64,000 nt of DNA from an uncultured Armatimonadota bacterium (GTDB lineage: Bacteria > Armatimonadota > Fimbriimonadia > Fimbriimonadales > Fimbriimonadaceae). Positions 18,204 through 27,294 of the stretch are shown here, one piece after another (the first letter of the stretch is position 1; every line of letters begins with the position of its first letter). The notes beneath the pieces are model-generated. The model worked only from the letters and a program-made list of their open reading frames with translations. It did not search any database and was not told where the DNA came from. The translations under genes and the position numbers were made by a program. The DNA is taken from NCBI GenBank assembly GCA_903927025.1, contig CAIYLG010000062.1, forward strand, positions 93,000 to 156,999. The letters run 5' to 3'.

Positions 18204-18338
18204 GAAATTGATATACTGAAGTCGTCACAGGAAGCAGAGCTCTGTTTTCCCGCTTTGCAGGCAACCGAAGTCGACCCTCGCAACCAGCTCCCTGTGCAGC
18301 GCGTTGACGCGCACCCAAATCAACACGCGAGGTGAAGC

Positions 18339-18734
18339 TTGAACAAAGCTTGGCTATATTGTTCGTTGCTTGCTGTGGCGGCGCTGGGCGTCTCCGCGGC
18401 CACTTTATTTTACGATTCGAATCAGTTCGACTTTATGAGTGGAGCCGAGAAGATCGGATCCACCGGCCGTTTCTGCACTTCGAAGGGAGTTGGATCAGTC
18501 CAATCCTTCAATTTGCACGTACCGTACGAGCGCGCCTGGAGCGAAGCTGAGACAGAACTGTGCGAAAAGAATGGCTGGCGCCTGTCCGGCGTTTCGCACG
18601 AGTCGCAAATCTTTGATCACAACGGGATGGAATCGATTTCCATTTCTCCAGGACGCGTCAATAACGATCTGGACTTTCTAGACGGGACTGACGCAACTGA
18701 TACCTTCGTCGTCATTAGAAAGCGGAACCAGTAG
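18339..18734 (+). CDS. short exported or membrane-anchored protein of unknown function
   Basis: 131 residues, not recognised. The N-terminus (NKAWLYCSLLAVAALGVSAA) is a signal peptide or anchor. The rest is soluble with two cysteines (RFCTSKG, ELCEKNGW), which may pair. The TTG start at 18339 is preceded by GAGGTG at a suitable distance. In the 135 bases before it I see no other gene. Confidence 0.6.
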   Translation: MNKAWLYCSLLAVAALGVSAATLFYDSNQFDFMSGAEKIGSTGRFCTSKGVGSVQSFNLHVPYERAWSEAETELCEKNGWRLSGVSHESQIFDHNGMESISISPGRVNNDLDFLDGTDATDTFVVIRKRNQ

Positions 18735-18751
18735 TCCGCAAAATGACAGTT

Positions 18752-18777
18752 GCCGATCCTGTGTTAACAGGATCGGC
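18752..18777 (+). terminator. hairpin terminator without U-tract
   Basis: A perfect 11-bp stem (GCCGATCCTGT / ACAGGATCGGC) with a GTTA loop follows the stop at 18734. No run of T follows, as with the hairpin at 13430. Confidence 0.65.
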
Positions 18778-18827
18778 GACGGGACCCGCTTCTCTGAAAG
18801 CGCCCTTCTTGCTGGATACAGGCCCCG

Positions 18828-18833
18828 TATACT
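18828..18833 (+). promoter_or_regulatory. -10 hexamer of a probable leaderless promoter (dtxR-type gene)
   Basis: TATACT ends 6 nt before the ATG at 18840. A weak TTCTTG lies 16 bases upstream of it. Transcription would begin at or beside the start codon of the operon's first gene. Confidence 0.55.
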
Positions 18834-18839
18834 GTAGGC

Positions 18840-19550
18840 ATGTCCGTCAAAGAGTTCTCTCTCCGAGTCCCGGCCAGCTGTCGCCCTGGTGACGAGCATA
18901 AGACTCAGCGCGCCTTCAGCGAAAGCGTTGAAGAGTATGTTGAGGGAATCTTTCGCCTTCAAAACGAAGTGGACCGAGTGTCCACCGGCGAGATTGCGGT
19001 TTACATGTGCGTGAGCGCGGGTTCCGCTACGACCATGGTGAAGAAGCTCGCCGAGCTTGGACTGGTTGAGCACGCTCCGTACCAAGGAATTCGACTCACC
19101 GAATTTGGCGAGAAGGTTGCCAAGCAGCTTACTCGTGCCCATCGCATTCTAGAGCGCTTCCTGGTGGATCACCTAGAACTGCCCTGGAACGACGTTCATG
19201 AACTGGCGTGCAAGCTTGAGCACTACATTTCCGAGGACATTATTGACCGCATCGACGAAAAACTTGGCCACCCAAAAACCTGCCCCCACGGCAACCTCGT
19301 GAATGCCGATGATGCCGACCCCAGCACTCGCCTCCAAGATGCAAAGGCGGGAAGGCTCAAGGTTTTTCGGATTAGCGACGAACGGGTGGAATTTCTACAG
19401 CACCTTGAAGAACTTGGACTCAAGCCAGGGGTGGAGTTTGAAGCCATTGGCAGCAGCCAGATCGACTCCCTGATCCACCTCAACATTGCTGGAAAGCCGG
19501 CAACAGTGGGCAAACAGGTATCCAGGCACGTTTGGGTCGTCCCTGCTTAA
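18840..19550 (+). CDS. DtxR/IdeR-type metal-dependent transcriptional regulator
   Basis: 236 residues. After a 25-residue N-terminal extension come the winged helix (SVEEYVEGIFRLQ, VSTGEIAVYMCVSAGSATTMVKKLAELGLVEH), the dimerisation domain with metal ligands (AHRILERFLVDHL, then HELACKLEHYIS) and a C-terminal FeoA-like SH3 domain (about 160-236). The Cys in ACKLEH matches the iron-sensing DtxR/IdeR pattern rather than the Glu of manganese-sensing MntR, so ferrous iron is the favoured co-repressor (inference). It heads a tight four-gene run with a glycosyltransferase, a methyltransferase and mqnA. Confidence 0.9.
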   Translation: MSVKEFSLRVPASCRPGDEHKTQRAFSESVEEYVEGIFRLQNEVDRVSTGEIAVYMCVSAGSATTMVKKLAELGLVEHAPYQGIRLTEFGEKVAKQLTRAHRILERFLVDHLELPWNDVHELACKLEHYISEDIIDRIDEKLGHPKTCPHGNLVNADDADPSTRLQDAKAGRLKVFRISDERVEFLQHLEELGLKPGVEFEAIGSSQIDSLIHLNIAGKPATVGKQVSRHVWVVPA

Positions 19551-19587
19551 GGCAATTGGAACTGCGCGACGGTAGACTCGGTTTGTT

Positions 19588-20331
19588 TTGTCCGTGCCTC
19601 ACCTCAGCGTGGTCGTCCCCGCTTACAACGAAGAGAAGCGTCTACCGCGCACCCTTGCCCGCCTGTTTCAGTATTACGAGGCGCAGGCATATTCGTATGA
19701 GGTCATCGTGGTCTCAGACGGCAGCCAAGATGGGACAGCGAAGCTTGTGGCGGACTTTGCCGAATCGCACCCGACTTTTCGATTGATCGACTATTCGCCC
19801 AACCACGGAAAGGGATACGCCGTCCGAACCGGAATACTTGCCGCAAACGGAGAGCAGATCCTTTTCTGCGATGCGGACATGGCCACCCCTCAGGAAGAAA
19901 CCGAGAAACTGATTCCTCACATGGAGGCTGGAGCAGATGTTGCCATCGGGAGCCGGCCGCTCAAAGAGAGCAACCTAGAGAAGCACCAGCCTTTTCTCAG
20001 GGAGATGTTCGGCCGGACGGCGAACAAGGCAATCCAGTTGCTGGCTGTCCCCGGGATCAAGGACACGCAGTGCGGCTTCAAAATGTTCACAAACAAGGCC
20101 GCCCATGATATCTTCAGCCGTTGCAAGCTGGATGAGTTTGGCTTTGACTTTGAGTGCCTGATGGTCGCGCGGGACCTCGGATATCGAATCGATGAAGTCC
20201 CCATTCGCTGGTTGGACCAGGAAGGCTCAAAGGTAGTCCTGATGAGGGACGGCCCGCGTGCATTGCGCGACCTCCTGAAAATTCGCCTCGCCGGCAGGCG
20301 CGGACGGCTGAAGAAGCGCGCAGAAAGCTAG
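19588..20331 (+). CDS. family 2 glycosyltransferase (polyprenyl-phosphate glycosyltransferase-like)
   Basis: 247 residues. GT-A fold: LSVVVPAYNEEKRLP, VIVVSDGSQDGTAKL, the metal-binding FCDADMATP (DxD) and SRPLKESNLEKHQPFLREMFGR. The set, with DTQCGFKMF, is typical of dolichyl- or undecaprenyl-phosphate beta-glucosyl/mannosyl transferases (DPM1/ALG5-like), which load a lipid carrier at the cytoplasmic face. No membrane helices are present. The start is either TTG 19588 or GTG 19594. It lies 37 bases after the regulator. Confidence 0.9.
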   Translation: MSVPHLSVVVPAYNEEKRLPRTLARLFQYYEAQAYSYEVIVVSDGSQDGTAKLVADFAESHPTFRLIDYSPNHGKGYAVRTGILAANGEQILFCDADMATPQEETEKLIPHMEAGADVAIGSRPLKESNLEKHQPFLREMFGRTANKAIQLLAVPGIKDTQCGFKMFTNKAAHDIFSRCKLDEFGFDFECLMVARDLGYRIDEVPIRWLDQEGSKVVLMRDGPRALRDLLKIRLAGRRGRLKKRAES

Positions 20332-20338
20332 GAGATAA

Positions 20339-21085
20339 GTGAACCCAGGCGAATACACAAAGATGTTTGAGCTTGAGGACCGCTATTGGTGGTTCGTGGG
20401 TCGTCGTCGCCTGGCGCTGAAGCTCCTGCGTTCGCACGTTTCAAAGAGTAATCCAGATGTTCTTGATTTAGGCTGCGGAACCGGTGTCGTTCTGCGAGAG
20501 TTGGCGGCTTGGGCAAAGCCAGTCGGCCTCGACATGAGCGACCTTGCCCTCGATTTTTGCCAGAAGCGATCCTTAAGTCGGCTGATACAAGGTGATGGGG
20601 CCAAACTTCCCGTCCGGGATGAGTCGGTGGATGCAATCATCGGCCTCGACATTTTCGAGCACATCGAGGACGACAATGCGGCTTTTGCGGAAGCCTATAG
20701 GGTCCTGCGCCCCGGTGGAATTCTGGTCCTTAGCGTCCCCGCGTTCAAAAGCCTTTGGGGTCCGCACGATGTTGCCTTGATGCACTTCCGCCGATATCGC
20801 AAATCCGAAGTGAAGCAGGGGCTGGAGCGTGCCGGCTTTCGCGTTCGAAGAACTAGCTATTCCGTTTTCTTCCTCTTTCCTATCGTTGTCGTCTGGAGAC
20901 TCTTCGAGAAGCGAAAGAGCGGTCCAGCAAAGGCATCTCTTGTGACCGTCCCCAATTGGATCAACAGTACGCTGATTTCCCTGCAAAATTTAGAGGCGAG
21001 AATGGTATCCACAATGGACCTTCCCTGGGGAAGCAGCGTCATAGCAGTAGCTGAGCGCGTAGAATCAGTCGACAGAATCTCATGA
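20339..21085 (+). CDS. class I SAM-dependent methyltransferase
   Basis: 248 residues. Seen: an N-terminal aromatic-rich segment (MFELEDRYWWFVGRRRLAL), motif I VLDLGCGTGVVLREL, VDAIIGLDIFEHIEDD, and LRPGGILVLSVPAFKSLWGPHD, followed by a membrane-affine helix (SYSVFFLFPIVVVWRLF). This is the pattern of methyltransferases acting on lipids or glycans next to GT2 enzymes. The GTG start has AGGAG 4-5 nt upstream. It is 7 bases from the GT2 stop, and its stop overlaps the mqnA start (ATGA). Confidence 0.88.
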   Translation: MNPGEYTKMFELEDRYWWFVGRRRLALKLLRSHVSKSNPDVLDLGCGTGVVLRELAAWAKPVGLDMSDLALDFCQKRSLSRLIQGDGAKLPVRDESVDAIIGLDIFEHIEDDNAAFAEAYRVLRPGGILVLSVPAFKSLWGPHDVALMHFRRYRKSEVKQGLERAGFRVRRTSYSVFFLFPIVVVWRLFEKRKSGPAKASLVTVPNWINSTLISLQNLEARMVSTMDLPWGSSVIAVAERVESVDRIS

Positions 21086-21942
21086 CTTACACCGTAGGAA
21101 GCGTTCCCTATCTCAATGCAAAGCCGCTGGTGCGGATGTTCGAAGAACTTGGCGACGACAGTCCCGTCAAGGTGATCTACGACGTCCCTTCAAGGTTGCC
21201 AAAGCTTCTGGAAGAGGGCACCGTCCAAGCGATCATGGTCTCGAGCATCGAGGCGCTGAAGCAGCCTGGGAAAAGAATTGCGCAAGGTGTATGCATCGGT
21301 ACCCAAAAGGATGTGATGAGCGTCCGCATCTTCAGCAAGGTGTCGCCCAAGCGAATTGAGACACTGGCCCTTGACCAAAGCTCAATGACCAGCAATGCCC
21401 TTGCCAGAATCATCCTCAAGGAGCGATACGACGTCGCTCCAGAGGTTTCCTACGCCGCGCCCAACCTCCAAGAAATGCTCGCCAACCATGACGCCTGCGT
21501 GCTGATCGGAGACAACGGAATGCGAGAGGAGGGGCCCGGCCTTCATGTGCTCGATCTCGGTCTCGAATGGCATCGGCTTAAAGGCCTGCCCTTCGTTTGG
21601 GCCGTTTGGCTTGGAAACGAAGGGCTAGATCCGATTCTTTCAAAGCACCTTGTCAGCGCTGAACTTTGGGGACGCGCAAATATCGATCGAGTCCTCGCCA
21701 CCGCCCCCGCCGAAACCGGGCTTCCCTTTGCCACCTGCGAGCGATACCTCCACCGCATCATGCACTACCAGCTTGAGGACAAAGAGCTTCACGGGCTTAA
21801 GGAATTTGGACGAGAGCTTCATAAATTCGGCCTAGTCGATCCAGTCCACTTCCCCGCTCTCATTGCTCCTGATTTCTCACAAGAGCTCAAGTCAGCAAAA
21901 GAACACGGCGCCGCGTGGGCCATGAACCCAAACCAGCTGTAG
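21082..21942 (+). CDS. mqnA: chorismate dehydratase (futalosine pathway of menaquinone)
   Basis: 286 residues. MqnA removes water from chorismate to give 3-enolpyruvylbenzoate, the first step of the futalosine route. Seen: the N-terminal signature GSVPYLNAKPLV, MVSSIEALKQPG, ALDQSSMTSNALARIIL and the central VLIGDNGMRE. The periplasmic-binding-protein-like fold and the length fit. It implies that menaquinone is made by the mqn pathway rather than the men pathway. It is the last gene of the dtxR-GT2-methyltransferase-mqnA run. Confidence 0.95.
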   Translation: MTYTVGSVPYLNAKPLVRMFEELGDDSPVKVIYDVPSRLPKLLEEGTVQAIMVSSIEALKQPGKRIAQGVCIGTQKDVMSVRIFSKVSPKRIETLALDQSSMTSNALARIILKERYDVAPEVSYAAPNLQEMLANHDACVLIGDNGMREEGPGLHVLDLGLEWHRLKGLPFVWAVWLGNEGLDPILSKHLVSAELWGRANIDRVLATAPAETGLPFATCERYLHRIMHYQLEDKELHGLKEFGRELHKFGLVDPVHFPALIAPDFSQELKSAKEHGAAWAMNPNQL

Positions 21943-22114
21943 GCTCGAGTACTTGGGCACCCCGGTCGGGGAGTTCGAAATGATAATATCGCCATCCAGC
22001 ATTCGGTTGAGTCGCGACGAAGAATCCGCACATCGGTCGTGAGCCGAGTTCACTCATTGCATTCCGAGATGTATGCTTGCTTCGCGAGCGCATATCGGCG
22101 ATCGCAAGAGAGCC

Positions 22115-23809
22115 ATGCAGTCCGATTCATCCTCACCATCCCGCCGGGACGTTCTGAAAGGAGCTGCCGCTTTTGCCGCAGCCGCCACCCCGCTTGCTTC
22201 GTCCGCACTTACGTCTATGAGCGCTGACTCCTTCCTCAACTTGCATCGGTCACCCGATGTCGTTCGTGCATTCGGGCCAAATCACGCTGAAATCGCGCTC
22301 AATAGCGCGCCAGGTGGTTGGGAAGCAGAAGGGGTCCGAATTCAATACTCGGCAGACCCGAAAGGCTCAGTGGCAAGGCTGGAAAGCAAAGGCAAGGTCA
22401 GCCTTATTCAGTTGCGCTGGAAAGGTGACCTCCATGCTATCAAGCGGGTCCTCGGCGACCACTGGGAGCGCTCCTACGGAGACTTGGAGTGGCGGGGTCA
22501 AGTTGCGGGCCGGACCATGCCATGGTACTTCCTTGCCCATGATGGAACCGCAACTCACAGTTATGGAGTCGCAATTGGCCCCAAGGCGTTCTGCTTCTGG
22601 AACATGGATGCTGAGGGCATCAGCCTTTGGCTCGACGTGCGTTCTGGCGGAGCGCCGGTTGAGCTGGGAGACCGAGTCCTTGAAGTCGCCAAGGTCGTGA
22701 CTCGTCCAGGACGAGGCGGAGAGTCTCCGTTCCAAGCGGCGACGGCCTTCTGCCATCTGATGAGCCCCTCCCCACGATTGCCGAGCAAACCAGTCTATGG
22801 CACCAATGACTGGAACTATGCCTACGGCAACAACAGTCGCGACTTGATCGAAAAGGTCAGCGGACTCGTCTCTGAACTATCACCTTCCAACGACAATCGG
22901 CCCTACTCCGTCATCGACGAGGGATGGGCGATGGGGCCGTACAACAACAGTTTTGGCCACGGACCATGGGAAGGAAACCCTAGATTTGGCGACATGGGAA
23001 CAGTTGCCACCAGTCTCAAGAAGATTGGAGTACGACCCGGAATTTGGTTCAGGCCCCTCACGCCATTGCCAGACACTCCGGAATCCTGGCGTCTCAGCCG
23101 GGACAAATCTTATCTTGACCCCACGATCCCAGACGTCCTTGAGCACGTGAAGACCCATATCCGACGCTTTGCCGATTGGGGGTACGAAATGGTGAAGCAC
23201 GACTTCTCCACCTGGGACGTGACAGGTAGGTGGGGATTTGAAATGGGCCCCTCTCCAACCCACGACGGCTGGCACCTCCACGATCGGTCAAAGACCACAG
23301 CAGAAGCCCTCACCGGTCTATATCAAGCACTAAGAGACGCCGCAGGAACAGTTAGCCTGATTGGGTGCAACACTGTTGGCCACCTTGCGGCCGGCTTCCA
23401 TGAACTTCAGCGAACCGGAGACGATACCAGCGGTCGAAGCTGGAACCGAAATCGGCGCATGGGTGTGAATACCCTCGCCTTCCGTGCCGCCCAGCATCGC
23501 TCCTTCTTCGAAGTGGATCCGGACATCGTGTCGATTACTCAGCAGATCCCTTGGTTCTTGGTTGAGCAGTGGCTTCGGCTGGTTTCCGAGAGCGGAGCGG
23601 CACTGTTTGTCGCGATGGACCCTTCAATTGTCGAGGAGAAGCACCGAATTGCGCTTAAAAAGGCCCTCACTATAGCCGCGACGACCCAAAAGATTGGCGA
23701 GCCTCTAGACTGGCTGGAAACGGATTGCCCGCGGCGCTGGAAACTCCGAGATAAGACAGTTGAGTTCGAGTGGATGGGACAAAATGGTGCCTGGCCCTTT
23801 GGAGACTGA
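22115..23809 (+). CDS. GH36/GH27-like alpha-galactosidase-type hydrolase with Tat signal
   Basis: About 564 residues from the ATG at 22115. The twin-arginine signal SRRDVLKGAAAFAAAATPL predicts export of a folded enzyme. A beta-sandwich of about 190 residues precedes a TIM barrel with VYGTNDWNYAYG, RPYSVIDEGW, VRPGIWFRP, YEMVKHDFSTWD (likely nucleophile Asp in KHDF), IGCNTVGHL and RTGDDTSGRSW (likely acid/base Asp). This resembles melibiase-clan enzymes, though the exact subfamily and linkage are uncertain. The frame is open 14 codons upstream, but the Tat motif defines the start. It stops 8 bases before the GH32 gene. Confidence 0.82.
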   Translation: MQSDSSSPSRRDVLKGAAAFAAAATPLASSALTSMSADSFLNLHRSPDVVRAFGPNHAEIALNSAPGGWEAEGVRIQYSADPKGSVARLESKGKVSLIQLRWKGDLHAIKRVLGDHWERSYGDLEWRGQVAGRTMPWYFLAHDGTATHSYGVAIGPKAFCFWNMDAEGISLWLDVRSGGAPVELGDRVLEVAKVVTRPGRGGESPFQAATAFCHLMSPSPRLPSKPVYGTNDWNYAYGNNSRDLIEKVSGLVSELSPSNDNRPYSVIDEGWAMGPYNNSFGHGPWEGNPRFGDMGTVATSLKKIGVRPGIWFRPLTPLPDTPESWRLSRDKSYLDPTIPDVLEHVKTHIRRFADWGYEMVKHDFSTWDVTGRWGFEMGPSPTHDGWHLHDRSKTTAEALTGLYQALRDAAGTVSLIGCNTVGHLAAGFHELQRTGDDTSGRSWNRNRRMGVNTLAFRAAQHRSFFEVDPDIVSITQQIPWFLVEQWLRLVSESGAALFVAMDPSIVEEKHRIALKKALTIAATTQKIGEPLDWLETDCPRRWKLRDKTVEFEWMGQNGAWPFGD

Positions 23810-23817
23810 CTGGAACC

Positions 23818-25224
23818 ATGAACCTATCCCTCGCTGCCTCCCTCTTGTTCCTCACTCACTTTCAAGCAACGCCTAAAGCCATGCCTGATCCCAACCTCTA
23901 CCAAGAATCACTCAGGCCACAGTTCCACTTCACCGCACGACAGTGGACCACACACAAGCTGAATCCTCAGCGCCATGAGGAGGGATGGGTTAACGACTTA
24001 AACGGCCTCATCTACTACGATGGTGAATACCACCTGTTTGCCCAGAGGTGGGCTACCTGCTGGATTCATGCGGTCAGCAAAGACTTGGTGCACTGGACCG
24101 AGATTCAGCCTGCATTCTGGGAAGAGAGCCTTGGCAGCGGAGTTCAGTCCGGCACCTGTGTGATCGATTACGACAACACATCCGGCCTTTCTCCTGACAA
24201 GGCCAACCCGCCGATGGTTGCCTTTTGGTCGCGGTTTGACAACAACAGCCAGTGCATCTGCTACAGCCTGGACCATGGTCGCACCTGGACACGCTACGCA
24301 GGCAATCCGCACATGCACCACCCTGAGCGCGATCCCAAAGTTTTTTGGTACGCGCCCGACAAGCACTGGGTGATGATGATGTATGGTGACGGCCAGTATC
24401 ATGTGCTCACCTCCGCGGACCTCCTGCACTGGAAGGATGAACACAACCCTATCCCCAACAGCTATGAGTGCCCTGACTTCTTCGAGTTGCCGATTGATGG
24501 CAACTCAAAGAGCAAGAAGTGGGTTCTCATCCAGGGCAACGGCAACTACTCCATAGGCACCTTCAACGGAACCAAATTCACCGAAGAAGTCGGCAGGTTC
24601 CCCTGTGACATTGGCCCTCATTTCTATGCAACCCAGAGTTGGGCTAACACAGAAACGGGAGATGGTCGGCGTGTGCAGACCGCATGGATGGCTGGCTCAG
24701 ATTTCCCAGACATGCCGTTCAACCAGCAGATCTCCTTCCCATGCGAACTTAAGCTGAAGACGACTCCTGCCGGACTGCGTGTCTTCCGAAAGCCGATCAA
24801 GGAAATCGCCTCAATCCATGGCTCCAGTCATGCCTGGAAGAACAAGACCCTTGCCGCTGGTGAGACCCTAATGCTTGCCTCCACCGGAGACCTCTACCAT
24901 CTCAAGGCAGATGTGGAGATTCCCGAAGGATCCAAACTTATCCTCAATTTGAGAGGCGAGAAAGTGGTGATCGGCTCGAAGTCACTCGAGTCAGGCGGGC
25001 GCTCGAAAGACGTGCAGGGTCACATCCAATCGATCGAGATTCTGCTCGATAGAGGCTCCATTGAGGCATTTGCCAACAGCGGAGAAATCTCATCCACGCG
25101 TTATGCGGTACCTACAGGCTCCGGCATCTCGCTGACGTGCGAGGGTCAGCCGGTGGTGATAAAGGGCGCGCATCTCTATGCGCTGAAGTCTATCTGGCCC
25201 AAGAACATCCCTACCGTCCGGTAA
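23818..25224 (+). CDS. GH32 fructan hydrolase (invertase/levanase type)
   Basis: 468 residues. A signal peptide (NLSLAASLLFLTHFQA) is followed by the five-bladed propeller with all three catalytic motifs: WVNDLNG (nucleophile Asp60, usually WMNDPNG), RDPKVFW (Asp172) and ECPDFF (general acid Glu217). The C-terminal beta-sandwich is present (QSIEILLDRGSIEAFANSGE). It should cleave terminal beta-fructofuranosides from sucrose, inulin or levan outside the cytoplasm. The motif deviation Leu for Pro in VNDLNG is unusual. It pairs with the upstream GH36-like gene, as in use of raffinose-type oligosaccharides (inference). Confidence 0.93.
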   Translation: MNLSLAASLLFLTHFQATPKAMPDPNLYQESLRPQFHFTARQWTTHKLNPQRHEEGWVNDLNGLIYYDGEYHLFAQRWATCWIHAVSKDLVHWTEIQPAFWEESLGSGVQSGTCVIDYDNTSGLSPDKANPPMVAFWSRFDNNSQCICYSLDHGRTWTRYAGNPHMHHPERDPKVFWYAPDKHWVMMMYGDGQYHVLTSADLLHWKDEHNPIPNSYECPDFFELPIDGNSKSKKWVLIQGNGNYSIGTFNGTKFTEEVGRFPCDIGPHFYATQSWANTETGDGRRVQTAWMAGSDFPDMPFNQQISFPCELKLKTTPAGLRVFRKPIKEIASIHGSSHAWKNKTLAAGETLMLASTGDLYHLKADVEIPEGSKLILNLRGEKVVIGSKSLESGGRSKDVQGHIQSIEILLDRGSIEAFANSGEISSTRYAVPTGSGISLTCEGQPVVIKGAHLYALKSIWPKNIPTVR

Positions 25225-25246
25225 GTGCGAGTTCACAAAGAAGATC

Positions 25247-25268
25247 TCCTCACCGATATTGGTGAGGA
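25247..25268. terminator. hairpin between convergent genes
   Basis: An 8-bp stem (TCCTCACC / GGTGAGGA) with a 6-nt loop lies between the GH32 stop and the stop of the opposing halogenase-like gene. No long U-tract is present. Confidence 0.6.
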
Positions 25269-25285
25269 CCCCTCATTGATTTCGC

Positions 25286-27001
25286 CTATGCCTTGAGTGC
25301 ACCAGGTGCTGGATCCGTGTTGTTCTGGATAAACCCGTTGTCTTTGCTGAAGTCAGCGACAATCGGCGTCGCACCATCGTACGCCTTTGCCTTGACCCAT
25401 CCATCACGGGTCATGGCCTCTAGCGTCTCAACGAGGTTCGCATGGAACGCGGCGTTGTACACCTGCCCGGTCTTGGCCATCTCTTTTTGGATATAGGATG
25501 CCGCCACATCGAGCTGGGGCGACTGTTTAAGGCCCTCAACCACCCAGGCAAAGGTTCCAACCATGGGGAGCGTCTTTCCATTCCGCCGAAATCCGGGGAT
25601 GCGAAGGACTCTTCCCTCGTGATAGTAGGCGTTCTCTACCGGCTCTGCGTCTCGCAAATTGAGGAGGAACACGCTCTTGCCATCGACCATTGTTTCTGGA
25701 GGCTTCGCGGAAAGGCGCTTCGTGATCAGCGAAATGCCGCCAAGACTGAACAGGGCGATGCCGCCAACGGTCATGTCTGTCTCGACAAATCCGCCCGTTC
25801 CCAGCCACTGAAATGCCGCTTCGGCATCCAGTTCTAGACCCGCATCCTTCGCGATCTCAGAGGTGTACTGCTTGAGGTCGCTGAAGTGGGCGTTCGCGGA
25901 GTACCAATAGTCCGCAAACCGGATGTGCTGGAGAATTTTTCGACGATTGGATCGCTCATATTGCCTAAGGAGCCAATCTTTATTGCCAGTCAGATCTGCT
26001 TCGAGAATCGTATATGCTGCTTCGCGAGCCGTTGAATGAGCAAGGCTCATCCCTGCCGCCAAGATAGGATCGGCAAAACCCGCCGCTTCTCCCACGATCA
26101 GCCAGTTTTCACCAGCCATCCGCTCCGCGATAAAGGACCAATCCTTCGTGGTGGAGAGCTTTCCTTCTCGCGTACCGTTCTTTGTCAGCTCCCGGATGCG
26201 TGGCTCTTCCGCAATTGCCTTTAGCAAAAGCTCTTCTGGTTTCAGTCCGCTCTGCTTGTAGTAATCAGCAGGACAGATGAACCCTATGGAAGTTCGGGTG
26301 GGGCCAAGAGGGATGAACCATATCCATCCGTAGCCTAGAGACATCACCTGAACGCGGGTGCCGCCGACGCCAATGTTAACCGCCCACTCGGCATTTTGCC
26401 AGTAGTCCCAAATCGCGATATTCTTGAGGTTGCTGGGCTCCTCGACTTTGACTCCGACCGCTCGTCTCAACAGCGCCGAGTTTCCTGATCCATCAATGTA
26501 GTAGCGCGCGGTGACGACTTCTCCGCTTTCCAAGACCAGATTGTCAATCTTGTCTCCCGTGCAGTTGATCTCCCGGACTTGCGTCGGCTGACGAACTTCA
26601 ACACCGAGTTCACGGGCATGATCCAACAGGATCGTGTCGTAGATCGCGCGGTCAACTTGAAAGGCGGTCTTGGTTCTCTGGCCTTCAAATTTCGCAGGAC
26701 GAGGCTCGTCTTTTAGTTCGGCTCCCGAAAGGAAATTGAAGTCCCAAAGATCGTCGCTGGTTCCCCAACGGTAGGTCGCTCCGACTTTGATCGGAAAATT
26801 TGCGGCCTCGACTTTGTCCCAAACGCCGAGCTCGTCTAGAACTCCGCTGATCATGGGAAGCTGGCTTTCGCCAACATGGTCGCGCGGAAACTCCTCGCGC
26901 TCAAAAATAGCTACCTTAAGTGACGGATTGTACTTTTTGAGGAGTCCCCCGCAAGTGCTGCCTGCGGGACCTCCACCGATGATGGCAACATCGTAATTCA
27001 T
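25286..27001 (-). CDS. flavin-dependent halogenase-like protein (copy 1)
   Basis: 571 residues. FAD-binding GGGPAGSTCGGLLKKY, then FPRDHVGESQLPMISG, and the halogenase hallmark GYGWIWFIPLGPTRTSIGF, containing G-W-x-W-x-I-P, which blocks monooxygenation in FADH2-dependent halogenases. VGEAAGFADPILAAGM closes the FAD site. The C-terminal 200 residues differ from tryptophan halogenases and resemble phenol or pyrrole-type enzymes. Known family members chlorinate or brominate aromatic substrates; geranylgeranyl-reductase-like activity is the alternative. No flavin reductase or NRPS carrier protein is nearby. A paralogue sits at 46987-48675. It starts 30 bases after the small lipoprotein gene. Confidence 0.82.
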   Translation of the reverse strand: MNYDVAIIGGGPAGSTCGGLLKKYNPSLKVAIFEREEFPRDHVGESQLPMISGVLDELGVWDKVEAANFPIKVGATYRWGTSDDLWDFNFLSGAELKDEPRPAKFEGQRTKTAFQVDRAIYDTILLDHARELGVEVRQPTQVREINCTGDKIDNLVLESGEVVTARYYIDGSGNSALLRRAVGVKVEEPSNLKNIAIWDYWQNAEWAVNIGVGGTRVQVMSLGYGWIWFIPLGPTRTSIGFICPADYYKQSGLKPEELLLKAIAEEPRIRELTKNGTREGKLSTTKDWSFIAERMAGENWLIVGEAAGFADPILAAGMSLAHSTAREAAYTILEADLTGNKDWLLRQYERSNRRKILQHIRFADYWYSANAHFSDLKQYTSEIAKDAGLELDAEAAFQWLGTGGFVETDMTVGGIALFSLGGISLITKRLSAKPPETMVDGKSVFLLNLRDAEPVENAYYHEGRVLRIPGFRRNGKTLPMVGTFAWVVEGLKQSPQLDVAASYIQKEMAKTGQVYNAAFHANLVETLEAMTRDGWVKAKAYDGATPIVADFSKDNGFIQNNTDPAPGALKA

Positions 27002-27031
27002 ATTTTTTGCCCCTTGTCAGGGCGCTCTAAG

Positions 27032-27229
27032 CTAGTTGCCGCCCTTCTTGTGAGCTTTGTCGAATGCTTCCTGAGCTTGAGGAGGCAGGCCTGGGACGCC
27101 TGTGCTGGACTTCTTGGTTGCGCCAGGAGCGGCAGGCATCTGCTGAGTGTCGCCAGACTTATCTGCGCCGCATCCAACGACCGCAAATCCAAGCGCAGCG
27201 ATTGAAAGAATCAGAACTGTTTTTTTCAT
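27032..27229 (-). CDS. small lipoprotein
   Basis: 65 residues. The N-terminus (KKTVLILSIAALGFAVVGC) is a lipoprotein signal with lipobox AVVGC, predicting lipidation of Cys20. The mature part is 45 residues of low complexity (SGDTQQMPAAPGATKKSS, then PPQAQEAFDKAHKKGGN). No function is known. It lies between the pseudopilin and halogenase genes on the same strand and is probably co-transcribed with the latter. Confidence 0.75.
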   Translation of the reverse strand: MKKTVLILSIAALGFAVVGCGADKSGDTQQMPAAPGATKKSSTGVPGLPPQAQEAFDKAHKKGGN

Positions 27230-27254
27230 GGATATCTCATGGGACGCACTAAAG

Positions 27255-27286
27255 TGGCGCCGGATCGCTGAGCGAACCCGGCGCCA
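27255..27286 (-). terminator. strong two-part hairpin terminator after the pseudopilin
   Basis: TGGCGCCGG pairs with CCGGCGCCA, and inside it TCGC pairs with GCGA around a TGA loop, giving a stacked stem of 13 pairs. It begins 8 bases downstream of the stop of the pseudopilin gene. Confidence 0.75.
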
Positions 27287-27294
27287 ATTCAGAC

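Noticed and set aside
21950..21985. Terminator after mqnA (CCCCG-GT-CGGGG)
   Set aside because: The loop would be only 2 nt and there is no U-tract, so the hairpin is not credible.
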